The notes under the pieces: generated by a model | Told to the model about the DNA's origin: nothing | Databases searched by the model: none | Seen by the model: only the letters and a program-made list of their open reading frames with translations | In this document: piece by piece, positions 41,278 to 50,301 of the stretch | Numbering within the stretch: the first letter of the stretch is position 1 | Layout of the letters: every line of letters begins with the position of its first letter | DNA from: Thermoanaerobaculia bacterium | Lineage (GTDB): Bacteria; Acidobacteriota; Thermoanaerobaculia; Gp7-AA8 | Reading direction: 5' to 3' | DNA: 54,472 nucleotides | NCBI GenBank assembly: GCA_017883235.1 | Contig: JADGNY010000030.1 | Coordinates: forward strand, 1 to 54,472 | Translations under genes and position numbers: made by a program

Positions 41278-42086
41278 CGGAGAGGTATGACATCGTCGAT
41301 GGCAAGCGCGTGCGCATGGCCCGCCTCGGCAGCGGCCCGCCGCTGGTCCTGCTTCACGGCTATCCCGACACGCTGCAGATCTGGAGCGCTCTTGCGCCGC
41401 TGCTCGCGGCCCACTTCGACGTGATCGCTTTCGACTGGCCGGGAATTGGAGGAAGCGACGCCTGGAGCGGCGGCGCCACGCCCTTCGACCTGGCCCGCCG
41501 CGTCGTTCGCCTCCTCGATCACTGGCAGATCGCGCGCGCCACGGTCGCCGGCCACGACATGGGCGGCCAGGCCGCGCTGGCGCTCGCTGCCACCGACCCG
41601 GCGCGCGTGGAACGGATCATCGTCATGAATTCGCTGGTCATCCCGTCCGACCGCACCTCCTGGGAGATCGACCTGCTTCGACGCTTCCGCATCAACCGCC
41701 TGCTCCTGCGTCACTTCCCCCGCCTGGTCTTCCACCGCGCGCTATCAACCTCGGTCTCGAGATTGCCCTCCGAGCTCCGCGCCGAGCTATGGCGTCAATT
41801 CCAACGCCGCGACACACGCGACTTCATCGTCCGCATGTGCGCCGGCTACGAAGGGACGCTATCGAGGCTCGAAACGCTTTACGGCGAAATTCGCACGCCG
41901 ATACAGATCGTATGGGGCGAGCGGGACCGCCACTTCCCGCTCGCGCAGGGGCAACGCCTTCACGAGCGCATCACCGGGTCTACGCTGGACGTCATTCCCG
42001 GAGCCGGTCACTGGATGGTCTGGGACCGGGCGGCGGAGGTTGCGGCGGCGATCAATGCAGCACGGCTCGTCTGTGTGCCTCGGTGA
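41271..42086 (+). CDS. Alpha/beta hydrolase (epoxide hydrolase/haloalkane dehalogenase type)
   Basis: This 271-residue hydrolase has the HGYP oxyanion motif (29-32) and nucleophile elbow GHDMGGQ with an aspartate (D96) rather than serine. The acid is in WGERDRHFP and the histidine in GAGHWMVW. An Asp nucleophile is characteristic of epoxide hydrolases and haloalkane dehalogenases. It is the last gene of the operon with the FAD enzyme, which could generate an epoxide or related intermediate. Its last 35 nt overlap the 3' end of the convergent ELW-repeat gene. Confidence 0.88.
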   Translation: MLTERYDIVDGKRVRMARLGSGPPLVLLHGYPDTLQIWSALAPLLAAHFDVIAFDWPGIGGSDAWSGGATPFDLARRVVRLLDHWQIARATVAGHDMGGQAALALAATDPARVERIIVMNSLVIPSDRTSWEIDLLRRFRINRLLLRHFPRLVFHRALSTSVSRLPSELRAELWRQFQRRDTRDFIVRMCAGYEGTLSRLETLYGEIRTPIQIVWGERDRHFPLAQGQRLHERITGSTLDVIPGAGHWMVWDRAAEVAAAINAARLVCVPR

Positions 42087-45000
42087 GTCGAACGCTCTGG
42101 GTCGACGGGCCGTAATGCGTGTCGCCGGCGTACGCGATGACGAACGTGTGTTGGGCGGCCGAAACATTCGTCAGAGTGACGTCCGCTTGCGCGACGCCGG
42201 GAGACGCGGGGGTCAGAACGAGATCGCTCGCGGGAATGACGCCCGGCTCGGAGATTCTGATCGTTCCCGTCGGCGTCCCCTCGGGCGAGCCGGTCACCGT
42301 GAGATGCACCTTCGCGGTCGTACCGTTTCTCTCCACGCCGCCGCCGATGGTGGCACGGCCGGTATCGACCGTCACGTTCGATGTCACGGACATCGGAAGG
42401 AAGTTGGCGTCGCCGGGATAGTCGATGCGTATCGCATTCGCTCCGAGGTAAGGCAGGTAGGCCAACACACGCTTTAGTCCAAAGCCAGGTGTGAGCGTCA
42501 CGCGCCCGAGCTCCCGTCCGTTGTCCGTGACGGTCACCACGCCGGTCGCCGTCTCGCCAGAATATGGCGCGGTCCCGGTCGTATAGATCGAGAAGCCCAA
42601 CTGCCTGTCGAACGATGTCCCTCCATTCTCGGGGTAAGCGGTGATCGCCCCCGGCCAACGCGGTTTCGTTCCGGAAGGCACGACATCAACCGTCAGCGTA
42701 CCGAAGGTCGAGGACGGTGAGTAAACGCGGATCGTGGCCGTTCCGACGCTTACTCCGCGGGCGATGAAGCTCACCGGTTTGCCTTGGATCAGCGTTACCG
42801 AGGACGGTACTGAAATCACGGCGGGATTGGATGATGCGATGGACAGAGTCGTGAAGTTCGAGTTGGGACCTAACCATACATTGGCCTGGGATCCCGGAGT
42901 GAGGAAGAGAGCGTCCATGGCCAGGTAGAGGTTGGTCACCCATCCGATGCTGTTGTTCGACGGCTGCGGATCGCGTTCATGGATTACCGCGGTGGCGGTC
43001 AGATACTGCTGGTCGCTGAACCAGCGGTTGTCGAATGCACGGGATGTTGCTCCGGGCTGAAGCTGCGACAGCACGGCCGCGCACGCCTGGCAGGAGGAAA
43101 CGTCCGCAGGCGTCGCGGTGTGGAGAATTTTCACGTTCGTCGCCGTGCGTGGACCGTTGTTCGTGGCGTTGACGATGACATCCAGCAGGTCCCAGAGCGA
43201 GAAGTCCAGTGCGAGCGACAGGTCTGCTGTCCCATCGTCGTCCTCGATGATGGCGAATGCCGAGGATCTCGCCAGCGCCGCACCGGCTGCATTGCGCAAT
43301 GTGACCGCGAACGTTTCGTTGTTCTCGGCAATCAGGTCGCCTCGAACCAGAATGTCGATATTCTTCGAGGTCTCGCCGGGCGCGAACGTGAGCGTACCGG
43401 ACGCCGCCTCATAGTCGCTGCCGGCGAGCGCGGTGCCGTCCGAGGTCGCGTAGTCAACCGTCACAGGCTGCGCGGATGCCGCCGAAAGAGTTACCGTGAA
43501 ACGCGCGGTGGTCGTTCCCGAGTCGCCCTCGGCAACGCGAATGTCATTCACCGTCAGCCGGGGCTGCGAAGAGAGAGCGAGAGCCCACAGCTCGTTTCCG
43601 GTAGCCGAGGTGAAGGCCGCGAAGAAGAGCCGATCGCCCGCCCGGACATACGACCGTGGACCGCTGCCACTGAGCCCAGGTTCCAGGTCGGTCACGAGCT
43701 TTGTCCCCTCCGGTGTCCCATCGGTGACCCATGGCTCCGCGCCGTGCACGTCGTCGGTGGCCCTGAAGTAAACCACCCCGTCGACGCTGGTCAGTTCGGT
43801 GGGAGTGGAGGAGAGCGTACCCGGGAAGATGTCGCGCAAGAGGTGAGTGCCTTCAACGGAGCCGTCACTGACCCAGAGCTCCATGCCATTCGCGTCGTCG
43901 TTCGAGGGGAAGACCACACGGTCACCGACTGCTGCGATCGGGCCATCCGTTCTGGGGGGAAGGGCATGCGTGCCGGCATCGGTGCCGTCGGTGATCCAGA
44001 GCTGGCCGTTTGCGATGAAAAAGAGGTTTCTGCCCGCGACGACAAAGTGCAGCGTCGACGTACCGGACAAAACCGTCTTGACCAAGGTTGTGCCATCGAA
44101 ACTGCCGTCGCTCTTCCACAGTTTCGTTCCACCGGTACCCGACGTGTCGAAATAGAGATACCCGCCGAGCACCGCGATGGAGGCCCCTCGCCCGCCGAGG
44201 TCGGGGACGACAGCGTACGTTCCCGCAGGAGTGCCGTCGCTGGTCCACAGACCATTGCCGGCAAAGAACATCACCCGGCCGGCAACGTCGACAAAGCCAT
44301 GCGCACCCGAGACCGGCAAGGAGAGAGCGGGCGCCTTCGACGCCGCCGTAGTCGTCCAAAGGACATCCGGCGCGACCGCCGCGAAAATCCGTTCGCCATC
44401 GACAAAGAGAAGCGAGGGATTGCTCGGGAAACGGCTCACGAATTCGCTGGCGATCGAAGTTCCTTCCGGGGTGCCGTCGCTCGTCCAGAGATCGAAGCTA
44501 CCAAGTTTGTTGAAGAAGATCGACCGCCCGACGGGCACATATACGGTGCCGGGACTGTCGGTGAGCTTCAACGTTCCTTCGGGCGTGCCGTCGCTACGCC
44601 AAAGCGAAGGAGTTTGTGGACTCCCTGGGGTAATGGTGCCAGTGCCATCCCAGGCATTGAAGTAGACCCAGTCACCAGCGGCCACGAGGTTGGCTGGAAT
44701 CGAGGATGGCGTCGTATCCGGCATGATATTGGCGATCATCGAGGTCCCCGCATCGGTGCCGTCGCTCTTCCATGGCTCGAGGCCGTATAAGGTGTTTGCG
44801 CCGGCAAAGTAGAGGATGCCGTCGATATTCGTAAGGGCAGGAAAGCTTGCTGACAGAACGAGGCGGCTGCTCGTTTTGACTTGGTGCGTTCCATCGACGG
44901 TGCCGTCGGTCGCCCACAGCGTACGCTCGACACCGTTCGATGCGATGAAAAAGACACGATCTCCAACAGCTACGAAACTGCCTGGACCGCTTCCGAATGG

Positions 45001-46116
45001 GATTCCGCCCGGTGAAGAACCCGGAAGGATGTCGCGCACGAGCGTCGTACCGGCCTCGGTGCCATCGGTCCTCCAGAGCTCGGCCCCTTCCGACGCGGTG
45101 TTGGCCGAGAAGATGGCGATGTCGCCCGTGACCGCGAGGGAGAGCTGGGTGACGGAATCAGATGGGCCCGGATTGATATCGCGCACGGGATGCGTTCCGC
45201 CGGCGGTCCCGTCGCTGATCCACAACTCTGAGCCGTGTTGAGGCTCACGGGCAAAGAACAAGTAACGGTCGCCGAGCGCTGCAGCCCCGCCGATATAGAT
45301 CCCGCTTGCCGCTTCTGTCGCGGACGCGACCGTCGCGATCAGGCGCGTTCCCTCCTCGGTTCCGTCGCTCACCCAGGGTCCGCTTCCCTCTTGAGCGGTG
45401 TACCCACTGAAAAACATTCGTGGGCCGGCAACGAGAAGATTGGTCACCTGGTCCAGGCTCTTCACCCTGACCGTGCCCTCGCCGGTACCGTCCGTCTTCC
45501 AAAGCCCGCCGCTGGCAACGAAGTAGACCGTGTCATTGAACAAAACGAACGAATGGGGATCGGAGCCATTCGTACCGGGGTCCAGGTCCTTGAAGAACCT
45601 CGTGCCCGCCGGCGTCCCATCCGTGATCCAGAGCTCGTTTCCGTCGATGCCATCGTCGGCAGCAAAGATCATCTGGCCGTGATAGACGATCCGGTCACCA
45701 GGGATGGAGCCGCGGGAGCCGTTGAAAATGTCGGCCAACAGCCGTGTCCCTGCGCTCGTGCCGTCGGTGCTCCACAGCTCTTCGCCGTGTGAATCGCGTG
45801 CATTGAAGAGCAGCTTTCCGTTCACGACGACGAATTGAGAGGGATTCGATGACGAGGCCGAAAAGATATCGGCGACCTGCACGGTGCCTGCCTGCGTACC
45901 GTCGGTCGCCCACAGTTCCTTTCCCGAGAAGGTCGTAGCGGCGAAGAAAACGCGCGAGCCATAGCGGAAGAAATTGCCGGGCGACGACGCCTGGGGATTG
46001 TTCGCCGTGATGGTGTTGATGTCCTTGACCAGATACGGCGATTGCGCACGCAGCGTGAGCGGCGCGATGAGCAGGCAAAGGAGCGCGAGCGGGAGACGCA
46101 TCCGAGGAATCCTCAA
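42052..46116 (-). CDS. Secreted ELWxTDGTxxGT-repeat protein with Calx-beta and Ig-like domains (copy 2)
   Basis: This 1354-residue protein has a signal peptide ending LRAQ. More than a dozen ~50-residue repeats with the core ELW.TDGT..GT..V.DI cover residues ~25-850. A Calx-beta domain follows (~855-965: VNDIRVAEGDSGTTTARFTV; VDYATSDGTALAGSDYEAAS; LIAENNETFAVTLRNAAG). A CARDB/DUF11-like segment is next, then two bacterial Ig-like domains of the GDANF/GDTHYGPS type. It is a surface or secreted propeller-like adhesin or enzyme scaffold of unknown function. No LPXTG or PEP-CTERM is seen. Its ATG overlaps the stop of the upstream paralogue (ATGA). Confidence 0.88.
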   Translation of the reverse strand: MRIPRMRLPLALLCLLIAPLTLRAQSPYLVKDINTITANNPQASSPGNFFRYGSRVFFAATTFSGKELWATDGTQAGTVQVADIFSASSSNPSQFVVVNGKLLFNARDSHGEELWSTDGTSAGTRLLADIFNGSRGSIPGDRIVYHGQMIFAADDGIDGNELWITDGTPAGTRFFKDLDPGTNGSDPHSFVLFNDTVYFVASGGLWKTDGTGEGTVRVKSLDQVTNLLVAGPRMFFSGYTAQEGSGPWVSDGTEEGTRLIATVASATEAASGIYIGGAAALGDRYLFFAREPQHGSELWISDGTAGGTHPVRDINPGPSDSVTQLSLAVTGDIAIFSANTASEGAELWRTDGTEAGTTLVRDILPGSSPGGIPFGSGPGSFVAVGDRVFFIASNGVERTLWATDGTVDGTHQVKTSSRLVLSASFPALTNIDGILYFAGANTLYGLEPWKSDGTDAGTSMIANIMPDTTPSSIPANLVAAGDWVYFNAWDGTGTITPGSPQTPSLWRSDGTPEGTLKLTDSPGTVYVPVGRSIFFNKLGSFDLWTSDGTPEGTSIASEFVSRFPSNPSLLFVDGERIFAAVAPDVLWTTTAASKAPALSLPVSGAHGFVDVAGRVMFFAGNGLWTSDGTPAGTYAVVPDLGGRGASIAVLGGYLYFDTSGTGGTKLWKSDGSFDGTTLVKTVLSGTSTLHFVVAGRNLFFIANGQLWITDGTDAGTHALPPRTDGPIAAVGDRVVFPSNDDANGMELWVSDGSVEGTHLLRDIFPGTLSSTPTELTSVDGVVYFRATDDVHGAEPWVTDGTPEGTKLVTDLEPGLSGSGPRSYVRAGDRLFFAAFTSATGNELWALALSSQPRLTVNDIRVAEGDSGTTTARFTVTLSAASAQPVTVDYATSDGTALAGSDYEAASGTLTFAPGETSKNIDILVRGDLIAENNETFAVTLRNAAGAALARSSAFAIIEDDDGTADLSLALDFSLWDLLDVIVNATNNGPRTATNVKILHTATPADVSSCQACAAVLSQLQPGATSRAFDNRWFSDQQYLTATAVIHERDPQPSNNSIGWVTNLYLAMDALFLTPGSQANVWLGPNSNFTTLSIASSNPAVISVPSSVTLIQGKPVSFIARGVSVGTATIRVYSPSSTFGTLTVDVVPSGTKPRWPGAITAYPENGGTSFDRQLGFSIYTTGTAPYSGETATGVVTVTDNGRELGRVTLTPGFGLKRVLAYLPYLGANAIRIDYPGDANFLPMSVTSNVTVDTGRATIGGGVERNGTTAKVHLTVTGSPEGTPTGTIRISEPGVIPASDLVLTPASPGVAQADVTLTNVSAAQHTFVIAYAGDTHYGPSTQSVRLTEAHRRAVLH

Positions 46117-49100
46117 TGCCCTGCCGATCGCCGGCGCGTTTCGACCAACCGCACCTGCTGAGAACCGGCCTGGTAGTTGACGTCGCCGGGATAGTTGATG
46201 GTCAGTGTCGGGGACGCGGGAAGGTTGGAGATCGTCGCGTGCGCGCTGGAGATCCCGCCGCTGGACGGCACGAGCGTCAGCTTCGCAACCTCCGTTCCGC
46301 CGTTGCGGACAGACAAGGTGCCGGTCGGAGCGGCAACCGGCGAGCCGGTCGTGTGCACCGTCAGCGTGTACGTTCCGGACGTGCCGGGCACCCGTTCCAG
46401 CCCGCCGGTCATCACGACCTGACCGCTATTCACAAACACGGAGGTACTCAAGGAGTCCGGAAGGAAGTTCGCATCGCCGCTGTAGCTGAGCACGTAGGGA
46501 ATCTGACCCAACGACGGCAGATACACGGGGAACGTGATCGCGCCTGGACCGGCGATGACGATACGCTCCAGTTCCTGCCCCGCTGCCGTAACAGTCACTG
46601 TCCCTGTGGCTCTTGCTCCGCTGACGGGGGCCGTTCCGGAGGGCGTGACGGTGATGGTCATCGGGAGATCAAAGCGCGTTCCCGTGATGTTGGGAAAGAG
46701 CGTCACGCCGCCCGGCCAGCGTGGCTGCGTGCCCGGTGCGATGACCGTGACCACCAGCGGAGACTGTCTTCCATCGACGTTGATGGTCGAGCTTCCCGGC
46801 TTGAGAGCGGTTACCGTGAACGTTCCCAGCCCCGCGGTCACTTTTGTAATGGTCGAGGGCACGGCGACGACGGTGGGATCGGAAGAGGTGAGGACCAAAG
46901 GCTGGGTAAAGAGTTTCGCGGTAACGGTTGCCGTGGCGCCTGTGGTGAGATATCCCGCGTTCATGGCCATGTTCCGGGTGCCGTTGAAGGTCCATGTCGC
47001 GCTGTTGTTCGAGGGTTGGGGATCACGCTGTCGAGGGGACGCCGTTAGGCTCATGTATATCTGTTGTTGCGGAAACTGGAGGCTGGAATATGCCGGCGTG
47101 GATGCACCGGCAGCCAACTGCGGGATCGGGCAGTCGGCGGCGCAGCCGTTGTAGCTCCGGCCGTTCGATGGCGTAGCCGTGAAGTTCATTGCGATGTCGG
47201 TGGCCGCGCGCGGACCGTTGTTCGAGACGGTCACATTGTTGTTGAGGGCGAAATTGTCCTCCAGGAAACCCGACGCAACGCTGATGTCGGCGATCTGATC
47301 GTCATCCTCGATGATGCCGGTTGCTTCGCTCCTGGCTATCCGCGCTCCGCTGGCATTGCGCAGGGTGATGAAGAACGTCTCATTGTTTTCAGGCAGGACG
47401 TCGCCTCGCACATGTACGTCGATGGTCTTCGCGGTCTCGCCGGGTGCGAATGTGAGTGTCCCCGATGCCGCGTCATAGTCGTCGCCCGCATGCGCGGTGC
47501 CGTCGGACGTGGCGTAATCAACGGTTGCGCTCTGCGTTGCCGGCTGCGCGAGCGAAACCGTGAAATGGGCCACGACGCTGCCCACATCGCCCTCGGTCAC
47601 TCGCGCGTCGTTGATCGAAAGACGGTTCCCAGTCAGTGGAAGGACCCACAATTCACGTCCGGTAGCCGAGGTATAGGCGCTGAAGTACAGCAGGTTTCCG
47701 ACACGCGTGAACCCGCCCGGACCGGAGCTCGCCAGGCCGGGCTCGAGATCGAGAAAAAGCCTGGTACCTTCCACCGTCGCATCCGTCGTCCAGAGCTCCG
47801 TTCCATGCACGTTATCGTTGTTCGCAAAGTAGACGGTCCCCTCGACACTGACGAATTCTGTCGTCTGCAGACCGGAGGCGAGGAGCAGTTTCGTCCCTTC
47901 CGGGGTGCCGTCGCTCCCCCACAAGCTGTATCCGGTTCTGTCATCGCGTCCTACAAAGAGAACCCGGTCGCCGACCGCGGACAGCGCTTCGACTCTCGGA
48001 AACACGGGATAGGGAACTTTCACCAGTTCTCGCGTCCCTGCTTCGGTCCCGTCGCTCACCCAGAGAGCGTCGGCGATACTGAAAAACACTCTGTGCCCGG
48101 CGGCTGTCAACAGGCTATTCAATGGCGAGCTTACCGCCAGATCCTTGACGAGAACGGTTCCGTCCATGGTCCCGTCGCTCTTCCACAGCTTCGTCGTCTC
48201 ATCGCGAACGGTCTTGAGGAAGAACAGCGTTCCAGCCGCGTACACGAGAGGGCTTACTGACTGATAGTCGGCGTTCAGCTCGGGTACGACCGCAATGGTA
48301 CCGGCCGGGGTGCCGTCGGTCGTCCACAGTCCTCGGTTGTGAATGCTGCTCGGCGCCTCGGCGTAGAAGTACTGGCGGCCGATTCCATCGACCAGTCCGT
48401 AGGGATTCTGTGCGCCGAGTTTTATCGCGGCGGCATTCGGAGCGGCTGTTGTTTTCCAGAGCGACGTTTCGCTGAAGGTACGGTCGTACACCGTCGCAAG
48501 AATCGTGTCGCCAAAAGGAAAGAATGTCCCGAACGGCCACGGGTTGAAGCGGTTCAGGAAGTCATCCGCTGACTTGGTTCCCTCTGGAGTGCCGTCGCTC
48601 ATCATCAGTTTTTGGGGAATGGTCTGCTCATAGAAGAAGACAAGCGGACCGACAGGAATGAGCGCTTCGTGATTTCCAGCGTCGCTAACCTTGAAGGTCC
48701 CGGCCGCCGTGCCATCGGTACGCCACAACGCGGCCACGTTGACTTCGCCGGCGTTGAAAAACAACAGGTTGCCTGCCGCTGTAAGTAGTGATGGGTTGGA
48801 GGAAGGGGCGAGATCGGCCGCCAGGTTGGCGATCATTCGCGACCCTGCATCCGTGCCATCGGTAACCCACGGCTCGCTGCCGGTCAGCAGCGTCGCTCCC
48901 GCGAAATAAACCTTTCCATTGATCGCCCACAGACCATTGCTGCCGGAGACCAGACCCGGTCCTCCGATCGGCTGTGGATCGCTTACCCCGTCGGTTACCC
49001 ACAGCCTCGAACCGCGCGTAAGGTCGTAAGCTGCGACGAATAGCTTCCCGCTTGCTATGACGAAGACGGGATCGAACGACGATGCCGGTCCAGGAGTGAG

Positions 49101-50186
49101 ATCGGCGAATAGAGTCGTCCCGGCGTCCGTCCCATCGGTCACCCACAATTCCCAACCGTGATCGCTGTCATACGCCCAGAGGAACGCGCGGTTGCCAAAC
49201 GTGATGATGGAGAGGTAACCGGTATCCCACAGTCCAGTGGCACCGGGAACGAAATCGCGCACCATGTGCGTGCCGGCAGAGGTCCCGTCGCTGATCCACA
49301 ATTCCCGTCCATGGACGCCGTCGTCCGCCACGAAAAGGATGCGGTCGCCGAACAGTGTCGCACGGGCCGAGGAGTAGTCGCTATCGAATGCGGCTTTCGT
49401 CCCCGGAGCGATTTCCGTGACCATGCGCGTGCCGGCGCTCGTACCGTCGCTGACCCATAGCTCCCAGTTCGACGCCGCGGTAAATCCCTCGAAGAAAAGT
49501 TGAGAGCCGGCGGCGACCATGTTGCGCGCCGCGACGGTCGTGACTTTCACTGTGCCCGATTCCGTACCGTCCGTTTTCCAGAGACCACCGGTGGCGAGGA
49601 AGTAAACGCTGTCGCCCATTGTCACGAAGGAGGTTGGCGATGACGATGCGCTGCCGGGACTGATGTCCTTGAGCATACGCGTCCCGGCGACGGTTCCGTC
49701 CGTGGTCCATAGCTCCCGGCCATTGGTTCCGTCGTCGGCGGTGAACAACAGCCGGTTCTTGTACACGATTTTCGGTAACGGCGACGATGATGTCGGTCCG
49801 GGATTGATGTCCAGGAAGAGGCGGGTCCCCGCCGCCGTCCCGTCGCTTGTCCAGAGCTCGACGCCGTGATTGACATCGCGTGCTTCAAAGAGAAGCACGC
49901 CGTTGACCACAGTCAGAGCGCCCGGGCTTGAGCTTCCGGTGCCGGGGATGATGTCGGCCACCATCGACGTGCCGCTGCTCGTTCCGTCCGTGCTCCAGAG
50001 CTCCGTTCCGGCGGCGTCGGTTGTTGCCGTGAAGAAGATACGGTTACCAAAAGCCGTAAACCACGACGGCGACGACCCTTTGGTACCGCTCGAGTTTGTC
50101 GTGTTGATGTCTTTGACCAGATACGGCGTCTGCGCACAAAGGGGCAGAGACACCAGGAGCAGGAGCAGGGAGCAGATTTTTCGCAT
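46113..50186 (-). CDS. Secreted ELWxTDGTxxGT-repeat protein with Calx-beta and Ig-like domains (copy 1)
   Basis: This 1357-residue protein is collinear with the downstream gene over its full length: signal peptide (RKICSLLLLLVSLPLCAQ), PYLVKDINT, ELW repeats, Calx-beta (ATQSATVDYATSDGTAHAGD), CARDB-like (NNGPRAATDI) and Ig-like ends (GDANFLPDSL; GDVNYQAGSQQVRL). The two arose by tandem duplication. ATG at 50186 is preceded, 32 nt upstream, by a TAGAAT box (50219-50224), giving a short leader. The open frame upstream to 50960 is antisense to the glycosyltransferase gene and rejected. Confidence 0.88.
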   Translation of the reverse strand: MRKICSLLLLLVSLPLCAQTPYLVKDINTTNSSGTKGSSPSWFTAFGNRIFFTATTDAAGTELWSTDGTSSGTSMVADIIPGTGSSSPGALTVVNGVLLFEARDVNHGVELWTSDGTAAGTRLFLDINPGPTSSSPLPKIVYKNRLLFTADDGTNGRELWTTDGTVAGTRMLKDISPGSASSSPTSFVTMGDSVYFLATGGLWKTDGTESGTVKVTTVAARNMVAAGSQLFFEGFTAASNWELWVSDGTSAGTRMVTEIAPGTKAAFDSDYSSARATLFGDRILFVADDGVHGRELWISDGTSAGTHMVRDFVPGATGLWDTGYLSIITFGNRAFLWAYDSDHGWELWVTDGTDAGTTLFADLTPGPASSFDPVFVIASGKLFVAAYDLTRGSRLWVTDGVSDPQPIGGPGLVSGSNGLWAINGKVYFAGATLLTGSEPWVTDGTDAGSRMIANLAADLAPSSNPSLLTAAGNLLFFNAGEVNVAALWRTDGTAAGTFKVSDAGNHEALIPVGPLVFFYEQTIPQKLMMSDGTPEGTKSADDFLNRFNPWPFGTFFPFGDTILATVYDRTFSETSLWKTTAAPNAAAIKLGAQNPYGLVDGIGRQYFYAEAPSSIHNRGLWTTDGTPAGTIAVVPELNADYQSVSPLVYAAGTLFFLKTVRDETTKLWKSDGTMDGTVLVKDLAVSSPLNSLLTAAGHRVFFSIADALWVSDGTEAGTRELVKVPYPVFPRVEALSAVGDRVLFVGRDDRTGYSLWGSDGTPEGTKLLLASGLQTTEFVSVEGTVYFANNDNVHGTELWTTDATVEGTRLFLDLEPGLASSGPGGFTRVGNLLYFSAYTSATGRELWVLPLTGNRLSINDARVTEGDVGSVVAHFTVSLAQPATQSATVDYATSDGTAHAGDDYDAASGTLTFAPGETAKTIDVHVRGDVLPENNETFFITLRNASGARIARSEATGIIEDDDQIADISVASGFLEDNFALNNNVTVSNNGPRAATDIAMNFTATPSNGRSYNGCAADCPIPQLAAGASTPAYSSLQFPQQQIYMSLTASPRQRDPQPSNNSATWTFNGTRNMAMNAGYLTTGATATVTAKLFTQPLVLTSSDPTVVAVPSTITKVTAGLGTFTVTALKPGSSTINVDGRQSPLVVTVIAPGTQPRWPGGVTLFPNITGTRFDLPMTITVTPSGTAPVSGARATGTVTVTAAGQELERIVIAGPGAITFPVYLPSLGQIPYVLSYSGDANFLPDSLSTSVFVNSGQVVMTGGLERVPGTSGTYTLTVHTTGSPVAAPTGTLSVRNGGTEVAKLTLVPSSGGISSAHATISNLPASPTLTINYPGDVNYQAGSQQVRLVETRRRSAGH

Positions 50187-50218
50187 GAACACCCGTTGAA
50201 CCCGTCCGGCAGACAGAA

Positions 50219-50224
50219 ATTCTA
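50219..50224 (-). promoter_or_regulatory. Possible -10 box TAGAAT of the ELW-repeat operon
   Basis: TAGAAT lies 32 nt before the ATG at 50186, so this transcript would have a leader. Confidence 0.4.
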
Positions 50225-50255
50225 TCAACCACGGCCAATAACCTTTCCGCGACGA

Positions 50256-50300
50256 TACAATTCGCCGGTCATGCCTGCCGTCCTCAGCCGCGCCACATAA
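50256..50300 (+). promoter_or_regulatory. TACAAT box and nine-codon mini-ORF before the GT4 gene
   Basis: TACAAT (50256-50261) is followed after 9 nt by ATG at 50271, which opens MPAVLSRAT and stops TAA at 50298-50300, 1 nt before the GTG of the glycosyltransferase. The box-to-ATG spacing matches the leaderless genes here, so the mini-ORF may be translated first and couple to the GT gene. Confidence 0.4.
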
Positions 50301-50301
50301 C

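Noticed and set aside
42979-44790. 603-codon open frame opposite the ELW-repeat gene
   Set aside because: Caused by the periodic GC-rich repeats of the real minus-strand gene; no signal peptide or domain.
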